Shown: in pieces, positions 28,782 to 38,558 of the stretch
Numbering within the stretch: position 1 is the stretch's first letter
Layout: each line of letters begins with the position of its first letter
The notes under the pieces: generated by a model
What the model was told of the DNA's origin: nothing
Database searches by the model: none
What the model saw: only the letters and a program-made list of their open reading frames with translations
Source of the DNA: Gimesia chilikensis
Lineage (GTDB): Bacteria; Planctomycetota; Planctomycetia; Planctomycetales; Planctomycetaceae
Direction of reading: 5' to 3'
Length of the DNA stretch: 64,000 nt
Assembly: GCF_007744075.1 (NCBI RefSeq)
Contig: NZ_CP036266.1
Location: forward strand, 7,716,564 to 7,780,563
Made by a program: the position numbers and the translations under genes

Positions 28782-29028
28782 GGCGTATCGGTTCTGTTGA
28801 TGAGGAAGGTGCCTGCTAAGTACGTGTGACAATTACTGAATGATCAATTGTACTTCACGCACAGGAGGGAGTGACACAAAAATGTGTAATAAATATAGAC
28901 GTATTAACACAGCGCATGACGCATCTCGTGTCAGATGTATACACCATACCCCAAATTGGACGTATGTGCAACAGCCGTTTGCCTCTCTATTCCCCCCAAA
29001 TCTTCGCCAATTATTAATAAACCGGGTA

Positions 29029-29910
29029 TTATCCCCAATATTGAGCCATTTTGGCCCGCAGAAATGCCACACTTTCCTGGAGTTCTTCCATCCCGTTGAC
29101 GCCATCTTCGATGCTGATCCAGCTGTCGAATCCAACTTCTTTTAATTGTGAGAAGATCTCGTCGTAATCATTCAGCCCCTTGCCGATCACACCGTGGCTG
29201 AGACGACTGGCATATCCCAGGCTGTTTTCTTCTTTGCGCAGATCCTCAATGGTCCCTTCAGTCAGATAACGATCGCTGGCGTGCATCGTGACGACCCGCT
29301 CCTTGATCCGTGCCAGCAGTTCCAGTGGATCCTCTCCCGCCAGAATCGTATTACTCGGATCGTAGTTGACCCCGAAGTGGGGAGAATCAATCCGGGACAC
29401 CAGATCGCAGAAGACATCTGCCATCTGAGCAAATTCCGGATAGTCCCAGTAATTGTCTTTGTAGTGATTCTCAATGATCAGGGTGAGCCCAAGCTGCTCT
29501 GCCAGCGGCAGGCAGGCTTCGATCGAAGAGACCGTATACTGAATGCCCTCTTCCCGGGAGACTTCGGGGCGTCTCTGCCCGGATAGGACTCGACAATATT
29601 TTCCACCCAAAGCAGCCGTCATTTCCATCCAGAATTTTTCATGCTCGATCTGCTCTTTACGAAATGCTTCATCAGGATGAGTGAAGTCCGGCGAGCAGCA
29701 CATCATGGGAATTTCCAGTCCCTGATCCGTTGCCATCTTTTTGGCTTCCGGCCAGAAATTCTGATCTTTCATCTCCAGGAAGCCGGCATAGAATTCAAGT
29801 CCATCAATATCGAGTGTCGCTGCCAGTTCGATCCACTGCTGGAGTGTCATTTCACCGGACAGGCACAAATCATCCATAAAGGCTTTAGGAAACGCGGCTA
29901 GTTTGGGCAT
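29029..29910 (-). CDS. Sugar phosphate isomerase/epimerase (xylose isomerase-like TIM barrel)
   Basis: The start is ATG 29910, with GGAA upstream; a TTG at 29934 is an alternative. The 293-residue barrel has the AP-endonuclease-2 family pattern: DGLEFY, LIIENHYKDN (metal Glu), HFGVNYDPSNT, VTMHASDRY and SWISIEDGVNG. Members isomerise or epimerise sugars, keto-acids or inositols, or act as dehydratases. It ends a three-gene minus-strand cluster and is 63 bp from the dehydrogenase. Confidence 0.85.
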   Translation of the reverse strand: MPKLAAFPKAFMDDLCLSGEMTLQQWIELAATLDIDGLEFYAGFLEMKDQNFWPEAKKMATDQGLEIPMMCCSPDFTHPDEAFRKEQIEHEKFWMEMTAALGGKYCRVLSGQRRPEVSREEGIQYTVSSIEACLPLAEQLGLTLIIENHYKDNYWDYPEFAQMADVFCDLVSRIDSPHFGVNYDPSNTILAGEDPLELLARIKERVVTMHASDRYLTEGTIEDLRKEENSLGYASRLSHGVIGKGLNDYDEIFSQLKEVGFDSWISIEDGVNGMEELQESVAFLRAKMAQYWG

Positions 29911-29973
29911 CGAAGGTTCCAGTTTGATATTCAACGTTGCAGGAAGTGTTTTACATAAGCAGGGCGATCAACA

Positions 29974-31014
29974 TCAGGGCGTGAGAACCGCTTTGACGAT
30001 CTCACCAGAGTGCATTGTCTCGAAAGCAGTATGCCAGTCACTCAGAGACCAGGTACCACCGATAATCGGATCGATGTTCAATTGCCCGGTCGTCAATAAA
30101 CGAATCACCCGCTCCCAGATCGGCCAGTTATGACTGAAACTACCTTGCAGGCGAATATTCTTCTGTACGAGGGGATCCAGCGAGAAGCCCAGAGGTTGAG
30201 GCCCCCAGCCCACCTTACTGATCCAGCCCCCAGGACGAACGATCTCCAGTGACTTCTTCAATGTCACTGACACGCCGGCAGCATCGACTACACCATTCAC
30301 GCCAAGACCATCTACCGCCACGCTCCACTCATCCAGACCGGCAATGATCGGTTCACAGCCATACTCGCGAGCAGCGATTTCCAGACGGCCCTGATCCCGC
30401 TCCAGACCGACCACAGCAACTTCCGCTCCCTGCAGGCGAGCCATCGCAGCACACAGCAAACCAATGGGCCCCGGCCCAAATACAACGACCCGATCCCCCG
30501 GTTGAATATCGCCATTCATGACGACTGCGTTAAAGGCCACGCAGCAGGGTTCCGTGAGAGCCGCTTTTTCCAGAGGCAGACTGTCAGGCACATGATGCAG
30601 ACAGCGCGCCGGCACCCGGACGAAACTGGTCATGGCGCCATTCACACCGTAGCCGAAGCCTTTTCGAGTCGGGTCCAGATTGTAGCGTCCCTCGCGGGAG
30701 AGCGGGTTGTCGGGATCGATGATGGCTGCCGTTTCGCTGACGACGCGATCTCCGATTGACCAGTTACGAACCAGTTCACCCGTTCTGGAAATAGTACCAG
30801 CAAATTCATGCCCCAGCACAACGGGATAGTTGACCGGCCAACTATGGTCTGCCGTCCATTGATGCAGGTCACTGCCACAGACCCCCACGGCAGCCACTTC
30901 TAAAAGCACCTCATCCGGTCCAATCTCGGGAACCGGAATCTCCTGTAATTCGACCGAGTCTGCCTCGGGAGCATAATTCACGACTGCCGTCTGCATTGAT
31001 TCCACCTGGCTCAT
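29974..31014 (-). CDS. Zinc-dependent alcohol/polyol dehydrogenase
   Basis: This 346-residue MDR protein has catalytic zinc ligands in VGVCGSDLHQW (Cys) and LGHEFAG (His-Glu). The NAD site is VVVFGPGPIGLLCAAMA. The four-Cys structural zinc lobe is replaced by a non-Cys loop (LSREGRYNLDPTRKG). It resembles sorbitol or threonine dehydrogenases and probably oxidises a sugar alcohol or sugar acid. Its ATGA start overlaps the upstream gene's stop, so the two are translationally coupled. Confidence 0.88.
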   Translation of the reverse strand: MSQVESMQTAVVNYAPEADSVELQEIPVPEIGPDEVLLEVAAVGVCGSDLHQWTADHSWPVNYPVVLGHEFAGTISRTGELVRNWSIGDRVVSETAAIIDPDNPLSREGRYNLDPTRKGFGYGVNGAMTSFVRVPARCLHHVPDSLPLEKAALTEPCCVAFNAVVMNGDIQPGDRVVVFGPGPIGLLCAAMARLQGAEVAVVGLERDQGRLEIAAREYGCEPIIAGLDEWSVAVDGLGVNGVVDAAGVSVTLKKSLEIVRPGGWISKVGWGPQPLGFSLDPLVQKNIRLQGSFSHNWPIWERVIRLLTTGQLNIDPIIGGTWSLSDWHTAFETMHSGEIVKAVLTP

Positions 31015-31718
31015 TTCTGACCTCCAATCGCAACATCACCGTAAGCGTGTACTTTTTCACAAATCAACCGTAGCGAATCTTCCAGATCTCCACTGGCGGT
31101 CTTAAAGGAATCGGCATCAATGGTCAGCGGTGCTCCCAGTACGACCAGCGGCGCCCCATATTCGGGAGTGCGAATGGCCTGTTCGAGCGAAAGCCCACCC
31201 ACAGCCTGCACGGGAATGCTGACAGCTTCGACGACTTCTTTTAATTGATCCAGGGGACTGGGCATCCGCTCGCCACGGGCAGCGATTCCCCGACGTTCAT
31301 CATAGCCAACGTGATGAATCACATAGTCGCATCCCAGGTCCTCCAGTTTTTTTGCGGCGGAAACCATGTCATCTGCAAGATTATCTCCCATGACTTCGAC
31401 GCCGTGATCTTTCCCCGCTTTGACCACGCAGTGAATCGTTTCTTCATGTGCCCGTGACATCACAACAACGTGCGTCGCACCTGCCTTGGCCATCATTTCC
31501 GCTTCCAGGTAACCACCGTCCATGGTCTTGAGATCCGCCACGATCGGAGTTTCCGGAAACGCTTTCCGCAACTCTCTGACACAGTTCAAACCCTCTGCCA
31601 GAATCAGAGGAGTGCCGGCTTCCAGCCAGTCCACTCCTGCCCGCATCGCCATCGCTGCCGTTTCGAGCGCCTCTTCAATATTGGTGAGATCCAGTGAAAT
31701 CTGTACGATCGGCTTCAT
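31011..31718 (-). CDS. HUMPS/OMPDC-family synthase or decarboxylase
   Basis: The 235-residue barrel carries the family's DxKxxD motif in VADLKTMDGG, plus IHHVGYDERRG and IPVQAVGGLSLEQA. The family contains hexulose-6-phosphate synthase and 3-keto-L-gulonate-6-phosphate decarboxylase. Together with the dehydrogenase and the isomerase it suggests a sugar-breakdown route. No hexulose-phosphate isomerase (Hxi/PHI) gene is seen beside it, so formaldehyde fixation is not favoured. It is the first gene of the cluster. Confidence 0.85.
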   Translation of the reverse strand: MKPIVQISLDLTNIEEALETAAMAMRAGVDWLEAGTPLILAEGLNCVRELRKAFPETPIVADLKTMDGGYLEAEMMAKAGATHVVVMSRAHEETIHCVVKAGKDHGVEVMGDNLADDMVSAAKKLEDLGCDYVIHHVGYDERRGIAARGERMPSPLDQLKEVVEAVSIPVQAVGGLSLEQAIRTPEYGAPLVVLGAPLTIDADSFKTASGDLEDSLRLICEKVHAYGDVAIGGQK

Positions 31719-32149
31719 AAATTCATTTCACTTTCTATGTCTGTAGCGGTAAGCGTCTTAAAAAAAGATGATCTGTTCATCTCTGTAAATCACTTCAAAG
31801 TAGACTCGATTTCATCCTAACCAAAGGATTTCAGAAAAGCGACTGCTGAGGCTCCGGTCCAGAATAGAGCCTCTTATTCGAGGTGGCCTGCGCTCCCGAA
31901 CGATCGCCCCAATCCCGGCTCCCCCTCAAGAAAAATGTGACAATGCGTACACTCACATTAGAGATAACCTAAGCACATCCCGCAGGAAGTCTTCGTAAAC
32001 GTTAAAGTTTAACACCCATCAGCCTTGCAGTGTGGAATTTGACGGTTTTGAGGTAAATTCTGATCTTCCGGATTCCGATTCGATTAATGGCGTGCTCTGT
32101 ACGCAAAGGAAAACTGTTTGACTCTGGATGATTGACAGGACAGCCAGAA
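31719..32149. promoter_or_regulatory. Divergent promoter region with symmetric elements
   Basis: No gene is seen here. Two symmetric sites stand out: AATGTGA-N12-TCACATT (31934-31959) and the 13-mer GTTAAAGTTTAAC (32001-32013). Either could bind a regulator of the sugar cluster or of the HlyD-like gene. No regulator gene is adjacent, so the binder is unknown. Confidence 0.4.
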
Positions 32150-33292
32150 ATGCCTGCTGAAACTATCGATGACTATCAGGTGCAGCACCATCTGAACGAA
32201 CATCACTCCTCGCTCGGTTTCCGGGCGCTGGTCATATTAATGATTGCACTGGTCGGGGGCGTCAGTTGCGCTCAATGGGTCAGAGGACTCCGAGTTGACA
32301 GTTACGTCGGCTCGCTTCAGGCACCGAAAACGATCGTCACTGCGCGAACCGATGCGGTGATCCAGAAAATGCATGTCACAGAAGGACAGACGGTAGACAG
32401 TGAAGATGTTGTCGTAACTCTCTTTGATCGCTCGCTTGAAAAAACCTGGCAGGTCAAACAACAGCAGTTAGCGGCTCTGGAAGCAGAGCTGGAACAGTCC
32501 AAGGCAAAAACTGAAGTTGAACTGGCGTTACGCAATAAAGAAATCGAGTCCGAAGTCTTCCAGGCCAAACTCAAATCATCTCAGTACCTCAAAGAGCAGT
32601 ACATTCATCAGATTACCAATCTGGCCTGGCAGGACTTCCTGCAGGATTACGATTCGATCTCCAGTAGTGGCTCGAACGAAGAAGTATTTCGCTCACTGGT
32701 TTATGAAAGCCGTCTTCCTGATGAGAATCGGATCACCGCCATGCTGCGACAGGAATCTGCTCGTAACTCGGCCGAAGTGTTTGCAGCGCGCGTCAAACTC
32801 TGTGAAGAACAGATGGCCGAATTGAAAGCCCTGCAAAGAAAACTTCCTCAGCAGATTCGCCTGGCGATGGGAGTCGAAGTAATCAAGAATCGACTCGAAC
32901 AGGTGAAAAACGAGTTGAAACAACTCGAAACTCAACGCGAAGACCTGCAGCTCAGAGCTGGTCGCTACGGCACCGTCGGCATGCTTGAAAAAGAAGTCGG
33001 CGATACCATCCAGAAGGGGGCTCCTATCGTAGAACTGTTCGATAAGGACCATCCCTATCTGCTGGTTGAAGTCCCCTCTCGCAAGATCAGCCTGTTTGAA
33101 GAAGGGACTCAGGTCAAAATTCTCTTCTCGGGAGATCTCAAGGGGAAGGGCGTTGTTCGGAAAATCTCAGAGCAGGCCGTCCGCAAAACGGGATCCAGCG
33201 AAAGTCTGATTCTGGTACATGTCGAGCCGGCAGGTCCACTCTGGCCAGAACTGCCTATGGGAACAACCGTCGACATCTCTCTGGAGAAATAA
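32150..33292 (+). CDS. HlyD-family membrane fusion protein
   Basis: The start is ATG 32150 with AGGA upstream; a TTG at 32132 is an alternative. The 380-residue protein has one N-terminal TM helix (about 26-45), a split biotinyl-lipoyl-like domain (around VIQKMHVTEGQTV and its partner near EKEVGDTIQKG) and a long helical hairpin (about 95-275). The C-terminal beta-barrel begins near VEVPSRKI. Membrane fusion proteins link an inner-membrane pump to the outer membrane, but no transporter or TolC-like gene is next to it. Confidence 0.85.
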   Translation: MPAETIDDYQVQHHLNEHHSSLGFRALVILMIALVGGVSCAQWVRGLRVDSYVGSLQAPKTIVTARTDAVIQKMHVTEGQTVDSEDVVVTLFDRSLEKTWQVKQQQLAALEAELEQSKAKTEVELALRNKEIESEVFQAKLKSSQYLKEQYIHQITNLAWQDFLQDYDSISSSGSNEEVFRSLVYESRLPDENRITAMLRQESARNSAEVFAARVKLCEEQMAELKALQRKLPQQIRLAMGVEVIKNRLEQVKNELKQLETQREDLQLRAGRYGTVGMLEKEVGDTIQKGAPIVELFDKDHPYLLVEVPSRKISLFEEGTQVKILFSGDLKGKGVVRKISEQAVRKTGSSESLILVHVEPAGPLWPELPMGTTVDISLEK

Positions 33293-33633
33293 TCGACCCA
33301 GGCCGCAGAATAGGAATTTCATTCCAGATGCAGTGAAATCCTAACCTCAGGTAAAGCCATGCCTTGCGTCAGATGAGCTTCAGTTGAGTGAATTTCGGCT
33401 TGCATTCCAGACAAAAAGACTACAATATTTGTCCATTCCAGTGATTCTTGTCAGGAGTAACTTTTCACTGGAGCCTGATCTTTTCTCTCTCACATGCTTG
33501 GGGAAACCACCACAGGCGCCCCTTTTCCGTGAGAGATTTTCAGGTACGTTCTTTAACAAATCGGGTCGTGCGGCTGCAGGAAGCTGGTTCGCCGAGTTTC
33601 ATTCTCAAACCATTTGTAGTGAGGAGAAGACCG
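33293..33633. other. Intergenic region, nothing else seen
   Basis: Longer frames cross this stretch but show no conserved composition or ribosome site. GAGGAG at 33620-33625 belongs to the small gene that follows. No clear terminator was found. Confidence 0.5.
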
Positions 33634-33813
33634 TTGGGTAATTCAGCTACCATTCCTTTTTCAGCACATCAGACAGATCAGTTATCAGTCGATGCGATTG
33701 AGGAGATTAAGCTGCGCACCTGGGCACGAAAGAACTACACCGAAGTATCGCAGCGCGACGATCTCTGGCACCCTGTCATTCTGGATGAAATGCTTCGCAT
33801 TGACCAGGAGTAA
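33634..33813 (+). CDS. Small hypothetical protein with TTG start
   Basis: The 59-residue frame begins at TTG 33634, with GAGGAG 8 bases before it. It has no signal or membrane segment. The core LRTWARKNYTEVSQRDDLWHPVILDEM is unusually aromatic and reads as a folded mini-domain; similar short WAR-Y-R-WHP-DEM proteins are, as I recall, common in planctomycetes. The function is unknown. It converges on the M24 peptidase. Confidence 0.6.
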   Translation: MGNSATIPFSAHQTDQLSVDAIEEIKLRTWARKNYTEVSQRDDLWHPVILDEMLRIDQE

Positions 33814-33837
33814 CTCTAATCTTCCGGAGCGTCTGAC

Positions 33838-35028
33838 TCAGTATTCCTTCAGTATCGGAAGAATCTCTGTCTGGCGATCCCCGGCTGTAACATGGACTTT
33901 GCAGGCTTCATCTACAAAGACATTGATCTCACTGCGTACCCCGAACTCGGGTAGGTAGATTCCCGGCTCGATCGAAAAGCAGGTCTGAGGCAGGATGAGC
34001 CGTTCCTCATGGGTTTCCAGGTTGTCCATGTTGGCACCATTCCCGTGGGTCTCCTGTCCAATGCTGTGCCCAGTGCGGTGCACGAAGTACTCGCCATACC
34101 CCGCTGCTTCGATGACATCGCGACAGGCCTGATCCACTTCCCAACCTTGAAGTGGCTTACCGGAAGCAAAAGCTTCTTCCACTCTGGTAATGCCGGCATC
34201 ACGTGCTTCCGCCACGATCTGAAAGATCTTCGAGTACGCTTCCGGGACTTCAGTTCCTGCAAAGCCAACCCGGGTCATGTCACTGTAAACACCGCGGGGG
34301 ACATCACACTTGGCCCACAGGTCAATCAGTACAAAATCCCCTTCGCGGATCGCCGTTTCTGTGCCGGTACCCGTTTCATAATGTGGATTTCCACTGTGTG
34401 CTTCACGCGCCACAATCGGAGGGTGATAAGTCGTCAGGCCCGTCTCTTCAAAGTGTGCCATGATCACATCACAGACGGCCTGCTCTTCGACACTCCCCTG
34501 CTCGCGAATCTGACGGGCGATGAATGACCAGGCAACCTCAAACGCTTTGTCGGTACTAACGCCTGCACGCTGATGCAGTTCCCATTGCTCCTGATCCCAG
34601 ACCGCTTCAAACAGTTGCACCAGATCTCCAGAGGGCACAATGGAGTCGACCGATTCGCGCACGAGTTCCACCGTTCCAGCATCCACGCGGGAAATGTAAG
34701 GATTGGCATTGCGCGGTGAATACTCCATCGCAACCTGACTGGCTCCTTTCAGAATCGACGCAAGGCCCGCTTCCAGCTCCTGCCACTTGAGGTAAACAAC
34801 CTTGTCTCCCGGCAGATGATCGAGTGCTCCCGATTCAATCCGGTGGACCAGTTTCAGGGGTGTCCCCACTCGGGGAACAAAGTAAAAAAAGCGACGAGAG
34901 CCGATGGCTGCTTCAGGAATATCCAGGATCCGCAGGGCCAGCACGTTACTGCCACGAAAATCGTAAAATAGCCAGCCGTCCAGCTGAAACTGGTCCAGCG
35001 CAGCTTGTACCCGGGAAAGATCGAACAT
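33838..35028 (-). CDS. M24-family metallopeptidase (Xaa-Pro peptidase-like)
   Basis: The start is set at ATG 35028 (MFDLSRVQAALDQF); the frame is open to 35376 but the extra 116 residues are unconserved in character. The 396-residue protein has an N-terminal creatinase-like domain and a pita-bread catalytic domain. Metal ligands are the Asp residues of DLWAKC and YSDMTRV, His in HRTGHSIGQETHG, and Glu in SIEPGIYLPE and VRSEI. It may cleave Xaa-Pro peptides in the cytosol. Confidence 0.88.
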   Translation of the reverse strand: MFDLSRVQAALDQFQLDGWLFYDFRGSNVLALRILDIPEAAIGSRRFFYFVPRVGTPLKLVHRIESGALDHLPGDKVVYLKWQELEAGLASILKGASQVAMEYSPRNANPYISRVDAGTVELVRESVDSIVPSGDLVQLFEAVWDQEQWELHQRAGVSTDKAFEVAWSFIARQIREQGSVEEQAVCDVIMAHFEETGLTTYHPPIVAREAHSGNPHYETGTGTETAIREGDFVLIDLWAKCDVPRGVYSDMTRVGFAGTEVPEAYSKIFQIVAEARDAGITRVEEAFASGKPLQGWEVDQACRDVIEAAGYGEYFVHRTGHSIGQETHGNGANMDNLETHEERLILPQTCFSIEPGIYLPEFGVRSEINVFVDEACKVHVTAGDRQTEILPILKEY

Positions 35029-35300
35029 CGTCTCATTGCCTGCTGATTCAGAGTAAGCGAGTGGTAGATACGGAACATATTTGCCGTTACCCAAATCAAT
35101 GTAAGACCTTAGAAATATTATTTCAAGAAGAGATCCGCAGCAGCATCCCTCAAACTGAACGAACTTCCGGGAAAAACCCTCTGTTTGCCGGTGCTTTCTG
35201 TTGCGTATCCTCGTAGTGGTCTGGACAATAAACGCCGGTTTTGAGATTCCCCGATCTAAATTGCAACAAATCAGGCATTTCTTATTTTTAATCTGAGACT

Positions 35301-35317
35301 GAGGAGAAATTACGATT
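35301..35317 (+). promoter_or_regulatory. Ribosome site and apparent ATT initiation codon of thrC
   Basis: GAGGAG (35301-35306) lies 8 bases before ATT (35315-35317), the first codon of the zinc-ribbon-containing frame. A TGA at 35300-35302 closes the frame just upstream. No in-frame ATG, GTG or TTG exists between that stop and GTG 35453. ATT at 35309 and ACG at 35312 are less well spaced. Confidence 0.65.
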
Positions 35318-36718
35318 TCCACTGTATCGACTGAACTTGCATTCCAGAAGTGTATTTCACCTGATTGTGAGGCCACCTATTCTCTGGATGAAGTATTAAC
35401 CGGTTGCCCCAAATGTGGCGAGCTGCTTGATGTCACTTATCAGTGGGACCAGGTGCCGCTGCCTCAGTCATTACGTGATTTCGAAAAACGCTGGAGTCAT
35501 CGCAATCGGCCACTCGATTTCAGTGGTGTCTGGCGATTCCGCGAACTGCTCCCCTTTGCCAGCGACGAACAGATCGTCACAATCGGCGAAGGCCAGACGA
35601 TGCTCAAGACCTCGCAGCCTGTCGCTCGCTATGTTGGTGTCAACGATGATGGCCTGTTCCTGCAATACGAAGGACTGAACCCTTCCGGAAGCTTTAAAGA
35701 TAACGGGATGACAGCCGCGTCTACCCATGCGACTATGGTAGGCGCAAAAGTCGCCGCCTGTGCTTCTACCGGAAACACCAGCGCCTCACTGGCCGTCTAT
35801 GCCAGTGTCGCACAGAAGTTCAAAGTCGTCGTTTTCGTCGGAAGTGGAAAAATCGCCTTTGGCAAACTGTCACAGGCACTGGATTATGGTGCGAAGACCA
35901 TTCAGATCCAGGGAGACTTCGACGATGCTCTCGCACGCGTGCGTGAAGTCTGTCAGACCGAAGGCATCTACCTCTGCAACAGCGTCAATCCCTTCCGTCT
36001 CGAAGGTCAGAAATCGATCATGTATCGTGTCTTGGAAGGACTCGACTGGCAGGTGCCGGACTGGATCGTTGTTCCCGGCGGAAACCTGGGGAACTCCAGC
36101 GCATTCGGCAAAGCGTTCATGGAACTCAAGGCACTCGGCCTGATCGATCGGATTCCGCGTCTGGCGATCATCAATGCCCAGGGCGCCAACACTCTGTATC
36201 AGCTCTATGAAAAAGAGGGGCTCCGCTGGAACGGTGGCCGTTACGACCGCGATCGCTCTTCCGATTTCTTCACGAAGATGGATCAGGAAGATCGCCGGGC
36301 TTCCACTCTGGCCAGTGCGATCGAAATCAATCGTCCCGTCAATTTCTCTAAATCACTCCGTGCCCTCGATGTCTGTGACGGTATCGTGCGTGAAGTCAGT
36401 GATCAGGAGATACTGGATGCCAAAGCTCAAGTCGGCGCTGGTGGTCTCGGCTGCGAACCTGCCAGTGCAGCAAGCGTCGCTGGAGCCCGACTCCTTAAAG
36501 AAGAAGGCGTCATTGCCGCCGGCGATCGCGTCGTCTGCATTCTGACCGGGCATCAGCTGAAAGATCCCAACGCGACCGTAGCATACCATTCTGCGACTGA
36601 TGAACATCTGGATGAAAAACTGATGAATCATGGCGTAAACAAAACGCCTTTTTCGAACGGACCTATTGTCGTCGAGAATGATTTAGATAAAATAATAAAT
36701 GTGATTCGATCTTTCTAA
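35315..36718 (+). CDS. thrC: Threonine synthase with N-terminal zinc ribbon, apparent ATT start
   Basis: This PLP enzyme converts O-phosphohomoserine to threonine. Counted from ATT, the 467-residue protein opens with a zinc ribbon (Cys13, Cys18, Cys31, Cys34) and then the conserved [15 protein letters not shown]. The PLP lysine is Lys128 in [21 protein letters not shown] and [13 protein letters not shown] are the cofactor and phosphate loops. Starting at GTG 35453 would delete the ribbon, so the upstream start is preferred. The very rare ATT codon may allow translational control. It stands alone, divergent from the M24 peptidase. Confidence 0.88.
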   Translation: MSTVSTELAFQKCISPDCEATYSLDEVLTGCPKCGELLDVTYQWDQVPLPQSLRDFEKRWSHRNRPLDFSGVWRFRELLPFASDEQIVTIGEGQTMLKTSQPVARYVGVNDDGLFLQYEGLNPSGSFKDNGMTAASTHATMVGAKVAACASTGNTSASLAVYASVAQKFKVVVFVGSGKIAFGKLSQALDYGAKTIQIQGDFDDALARVREVCQTEGIYLCNSVNPFRLEGQKSIMYRVLEGLDWQVPDWIVVPGGNLGNSSAFGKAFMELKALGLIDRIPRLAIINAQGANTLYQLYEKEGLRWNGGRYDRDRSSDFFTKMDQEDRRASTLASAIEINRPVNFSKSLRALDVCDGIVREVSDQEILDAKAQVGAGGLGCEPASAASVAGARLLKEEGVIAAGDRVVCILTGHQLKDPNATVAYHSATDEHLDEKLMNHGVNKTPFSNGPIVVENDLDKIINVIRSF

Positions 36719-36839
36719 TCATACCAACGCGCTGGAAGTTTCCTGTAATTGAAACGAAATCTTAATGCACATCAGTGTGTTTCAGCTTCATAAACAAAGC
36801 GATACTTTAACCGGTGAGAATTAAGATAAGGGAAAAGGA

Positions 36840-37334
36840 ATGAGCACACCCTTTGAGGAATTGGAATACTTGGCTGACTTTCTACCCGAGGAAGGAGAGT
36901 CAGTAATTGTTTCACGGAATCATGGTGAACTGGTCTGTGAAAATTTCCAGAAAGAGCGCCCACTGGATGAGATGGCCAGCCCCGAATTCTACGGGCACTT
37001 GGTACATGCTAACGAACGGCTCAATGCCCTGGTCGCCCGTCCGGTCTGGATCGCGTTACTGACCTGGTTCTGGGCCTGCGTTCTCATCCATCGCCAAATG
37101 GACTTAAGCTGGGATGGCTGGTACCTGGATCTGGGGCTGGGCCTGGTCGCCATGGCGGTCTGCTATGCCGCAATCCGCTTTCGCCAGGACCGCTACTTTA
37201 AAGACGAAGTACGCCCCACCTTGAACCGCCAGATGTATGGCAGCAACCTGAGCAAATATGCTCTCGTCGGCGTGATCAGACAGCGTCCGGAACTGCGTAC
37301 CCTGCTGGATACGCTCTCACGTTCGCTAAACTGA
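36840..37334 (+). CDS. Hypothetical protein with two membrane segments
   Basis: I do not recognise this 164-residue protein. A soluble acidic N-terminal half is followed by two TM helices (about 69-86 and 96-115) and a basic tail of about 50 residues. AAGGAA lies directly before the ATG. Its stop overlaps the ribD stop by 9 bp in convergent orientation. Confidence 0.68.
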   Translation: MSTPFEELEYLADFLPEEGESVIVSRNHGELVCENFQKERPLDEMASPEFYGHLVHANERLNALVARPVWIALLTWFWACVLIHRQMDLSWDGWYLDLGLGLVAMAVCYAAIRFRQDRYFKDEVRPTLNRQMYGSNLSKYALVGVIRQRPELRTLLDTLSRSLN

Positions 37335-38489
37335 TTTTGGTTCCACAGAACCATCACACTCTGAAGCCTGATACACCACCCGTCCGTGCAAGTAGAGATC
37401 GGACTCCAACTGCTGCACTTCCAGTTCTGTGATGTTTTCAAAAGAGGGAATCTGATCAAGGCCGATTCCTGCCATGGGTGTGATCGCCGCCGCTCCACCA
37501 ACAAGTTTCGGAGCGAGAAAGACGTGCACCTCGTCAATCATCCCTGCATCGAAACCAGAGCCGAGCACCCCTCCGCCCCCTTCGATCAGTACGTTTGTCA
37601 TCTCTCTACGCCCCAGCTCCCTCATGAATGATGTGAGGTCAGGGCGGGTTGAATCAGCGTCACCTGCTATCAGACACACTTCGACACCGGCCTGCTCCAG
37701 CCGTTGTATATTTTCCGCCGGCGCAGATGGATGAGCCACCACCAGCACGGGAGCCTCAGAGATGGTACGAACCAGCCTGGACTCACAGGAGAGCGTCGCC
37801 TGAGAATCAACAACAATTCGCGTGAGTGTTCGCTTTCCTGCAGGTCGCGCAGTCAGCAGGGGATCGTCCGACAGTGCCGTTTGATGACCGACCATAATTG
37901 CATCCATACGTCCCCGCAGCTCATGCACGATTGCACGTGACCTGCTGTTGGAGATCCATTGTGAATGCCCTGTGCGGCTGGCAATTTTTCCGTCGAGCGT
38001 CATGGCCCATTTGGCATGTACCCAGGGCAACCCCTGTGTTACTCGCTTCACAAAAGGCCTTACCAGTCGCTGTGCTTCTTCTTCTAAAAGTCCGACTTCG
38101 ACTTCAATCCCGGCTGCTTTGAGATCAGTGATTCCACCACCGTCCACATGCGGGGCAGGATCGCGCATCGCAATCACAACTTTTTTGACACCCGCCTGAA
38201 TCAATGCCTGGGAACAGGGGCCAGTCTTTCCCTGATGGCAACAGGGTTCCAGGGTCACATAAACAGTCGCTCCCCTGGCCTTGTCCTCTGCCATTCGAAT
38301 CGCGTGGATTTCGGCATGGGGACCACCACACTTTTGATGATAGCCTTCCCCCAGCAGCTGTAGCCGATCATCTACGATCACCGAGCCCACAGCGGGGTTG
38401 GGTTCTACAAAACCTTGCCCCAGGTGGGCCAGCTCCAGGGCACGCTGCATGACAGCTTCAGGACTGGAAAACTGACTGATCGGATCCAC
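37326..38489 (-). CDS. ribD: Bifunctional riboflavin biosynthesis protein RibD
   Basis: The 387-residue protein has a deaminase domain (about 10-150) with the zinc site HAEIHAI and PCCHQGKTGPCSQAL, and a reductase domain (about 155-365) with KWAMTLDGKIA and LIEGGGGVLGSG. It deaminates and then reduces the pyrimidine intermediate of riboflavin synthesis. No other rib gene is nearby. Confidence 0.94.
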   Translation of the reverse strand: MDPISQFSSPEAVMQRALELAHLGQGFVEPNPAVGSVIVDDRLQLLGEGYHQKCGGPHAEIHAIRMAEDKARGATVYVTLEPCCHQGKTGPCSQALIQAGVKKVVIAMRDPAPHVDGGGITDLKAAGIEVEVGLLEEEAQRLVRPFVKRVTQGLPWVHAKWAMTLDGKIASRTGHSQWISNSRSRAIVHELRGRMDAIMVGHQTALSDDPLLTARPAGKRTLTRIVVDSQATLSCESRLVRTISEAPVLVVAHPSAPAENIQRLEQAGVEVCLIAGDADSTRPDLTSFMRELGRREMTNVLIEGGGGVLGSGFDAGMIDEVHVFLAPKLVGGAAAITPMAGIGLDQIPSFENITELEVQQLESDLYLHGRVVYQASECDGSVEPKSV

Positions 38490-38558
38490 GGCCTAAATCA
38501 CTTTTCTTCAGGTGACAGCATTGAGTTGATCCTGCCCCGCAGAATCAACTCCGGATGA

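Noticed and set aside
31934-31959. TGTGA-N12-TCACA read as a CRP site
   Set aside because: CRP sites need a 6-base spacer; the 12-base spacer here breaks that rule. It is kept only as a generic inverted repeat.
35453-36718. thrC starting at GTG 35453
   Set aside because: This start would remove the in-frame four-Cys zinc ribbon that this threonine synthase class carries and has no comparable ribosome site.
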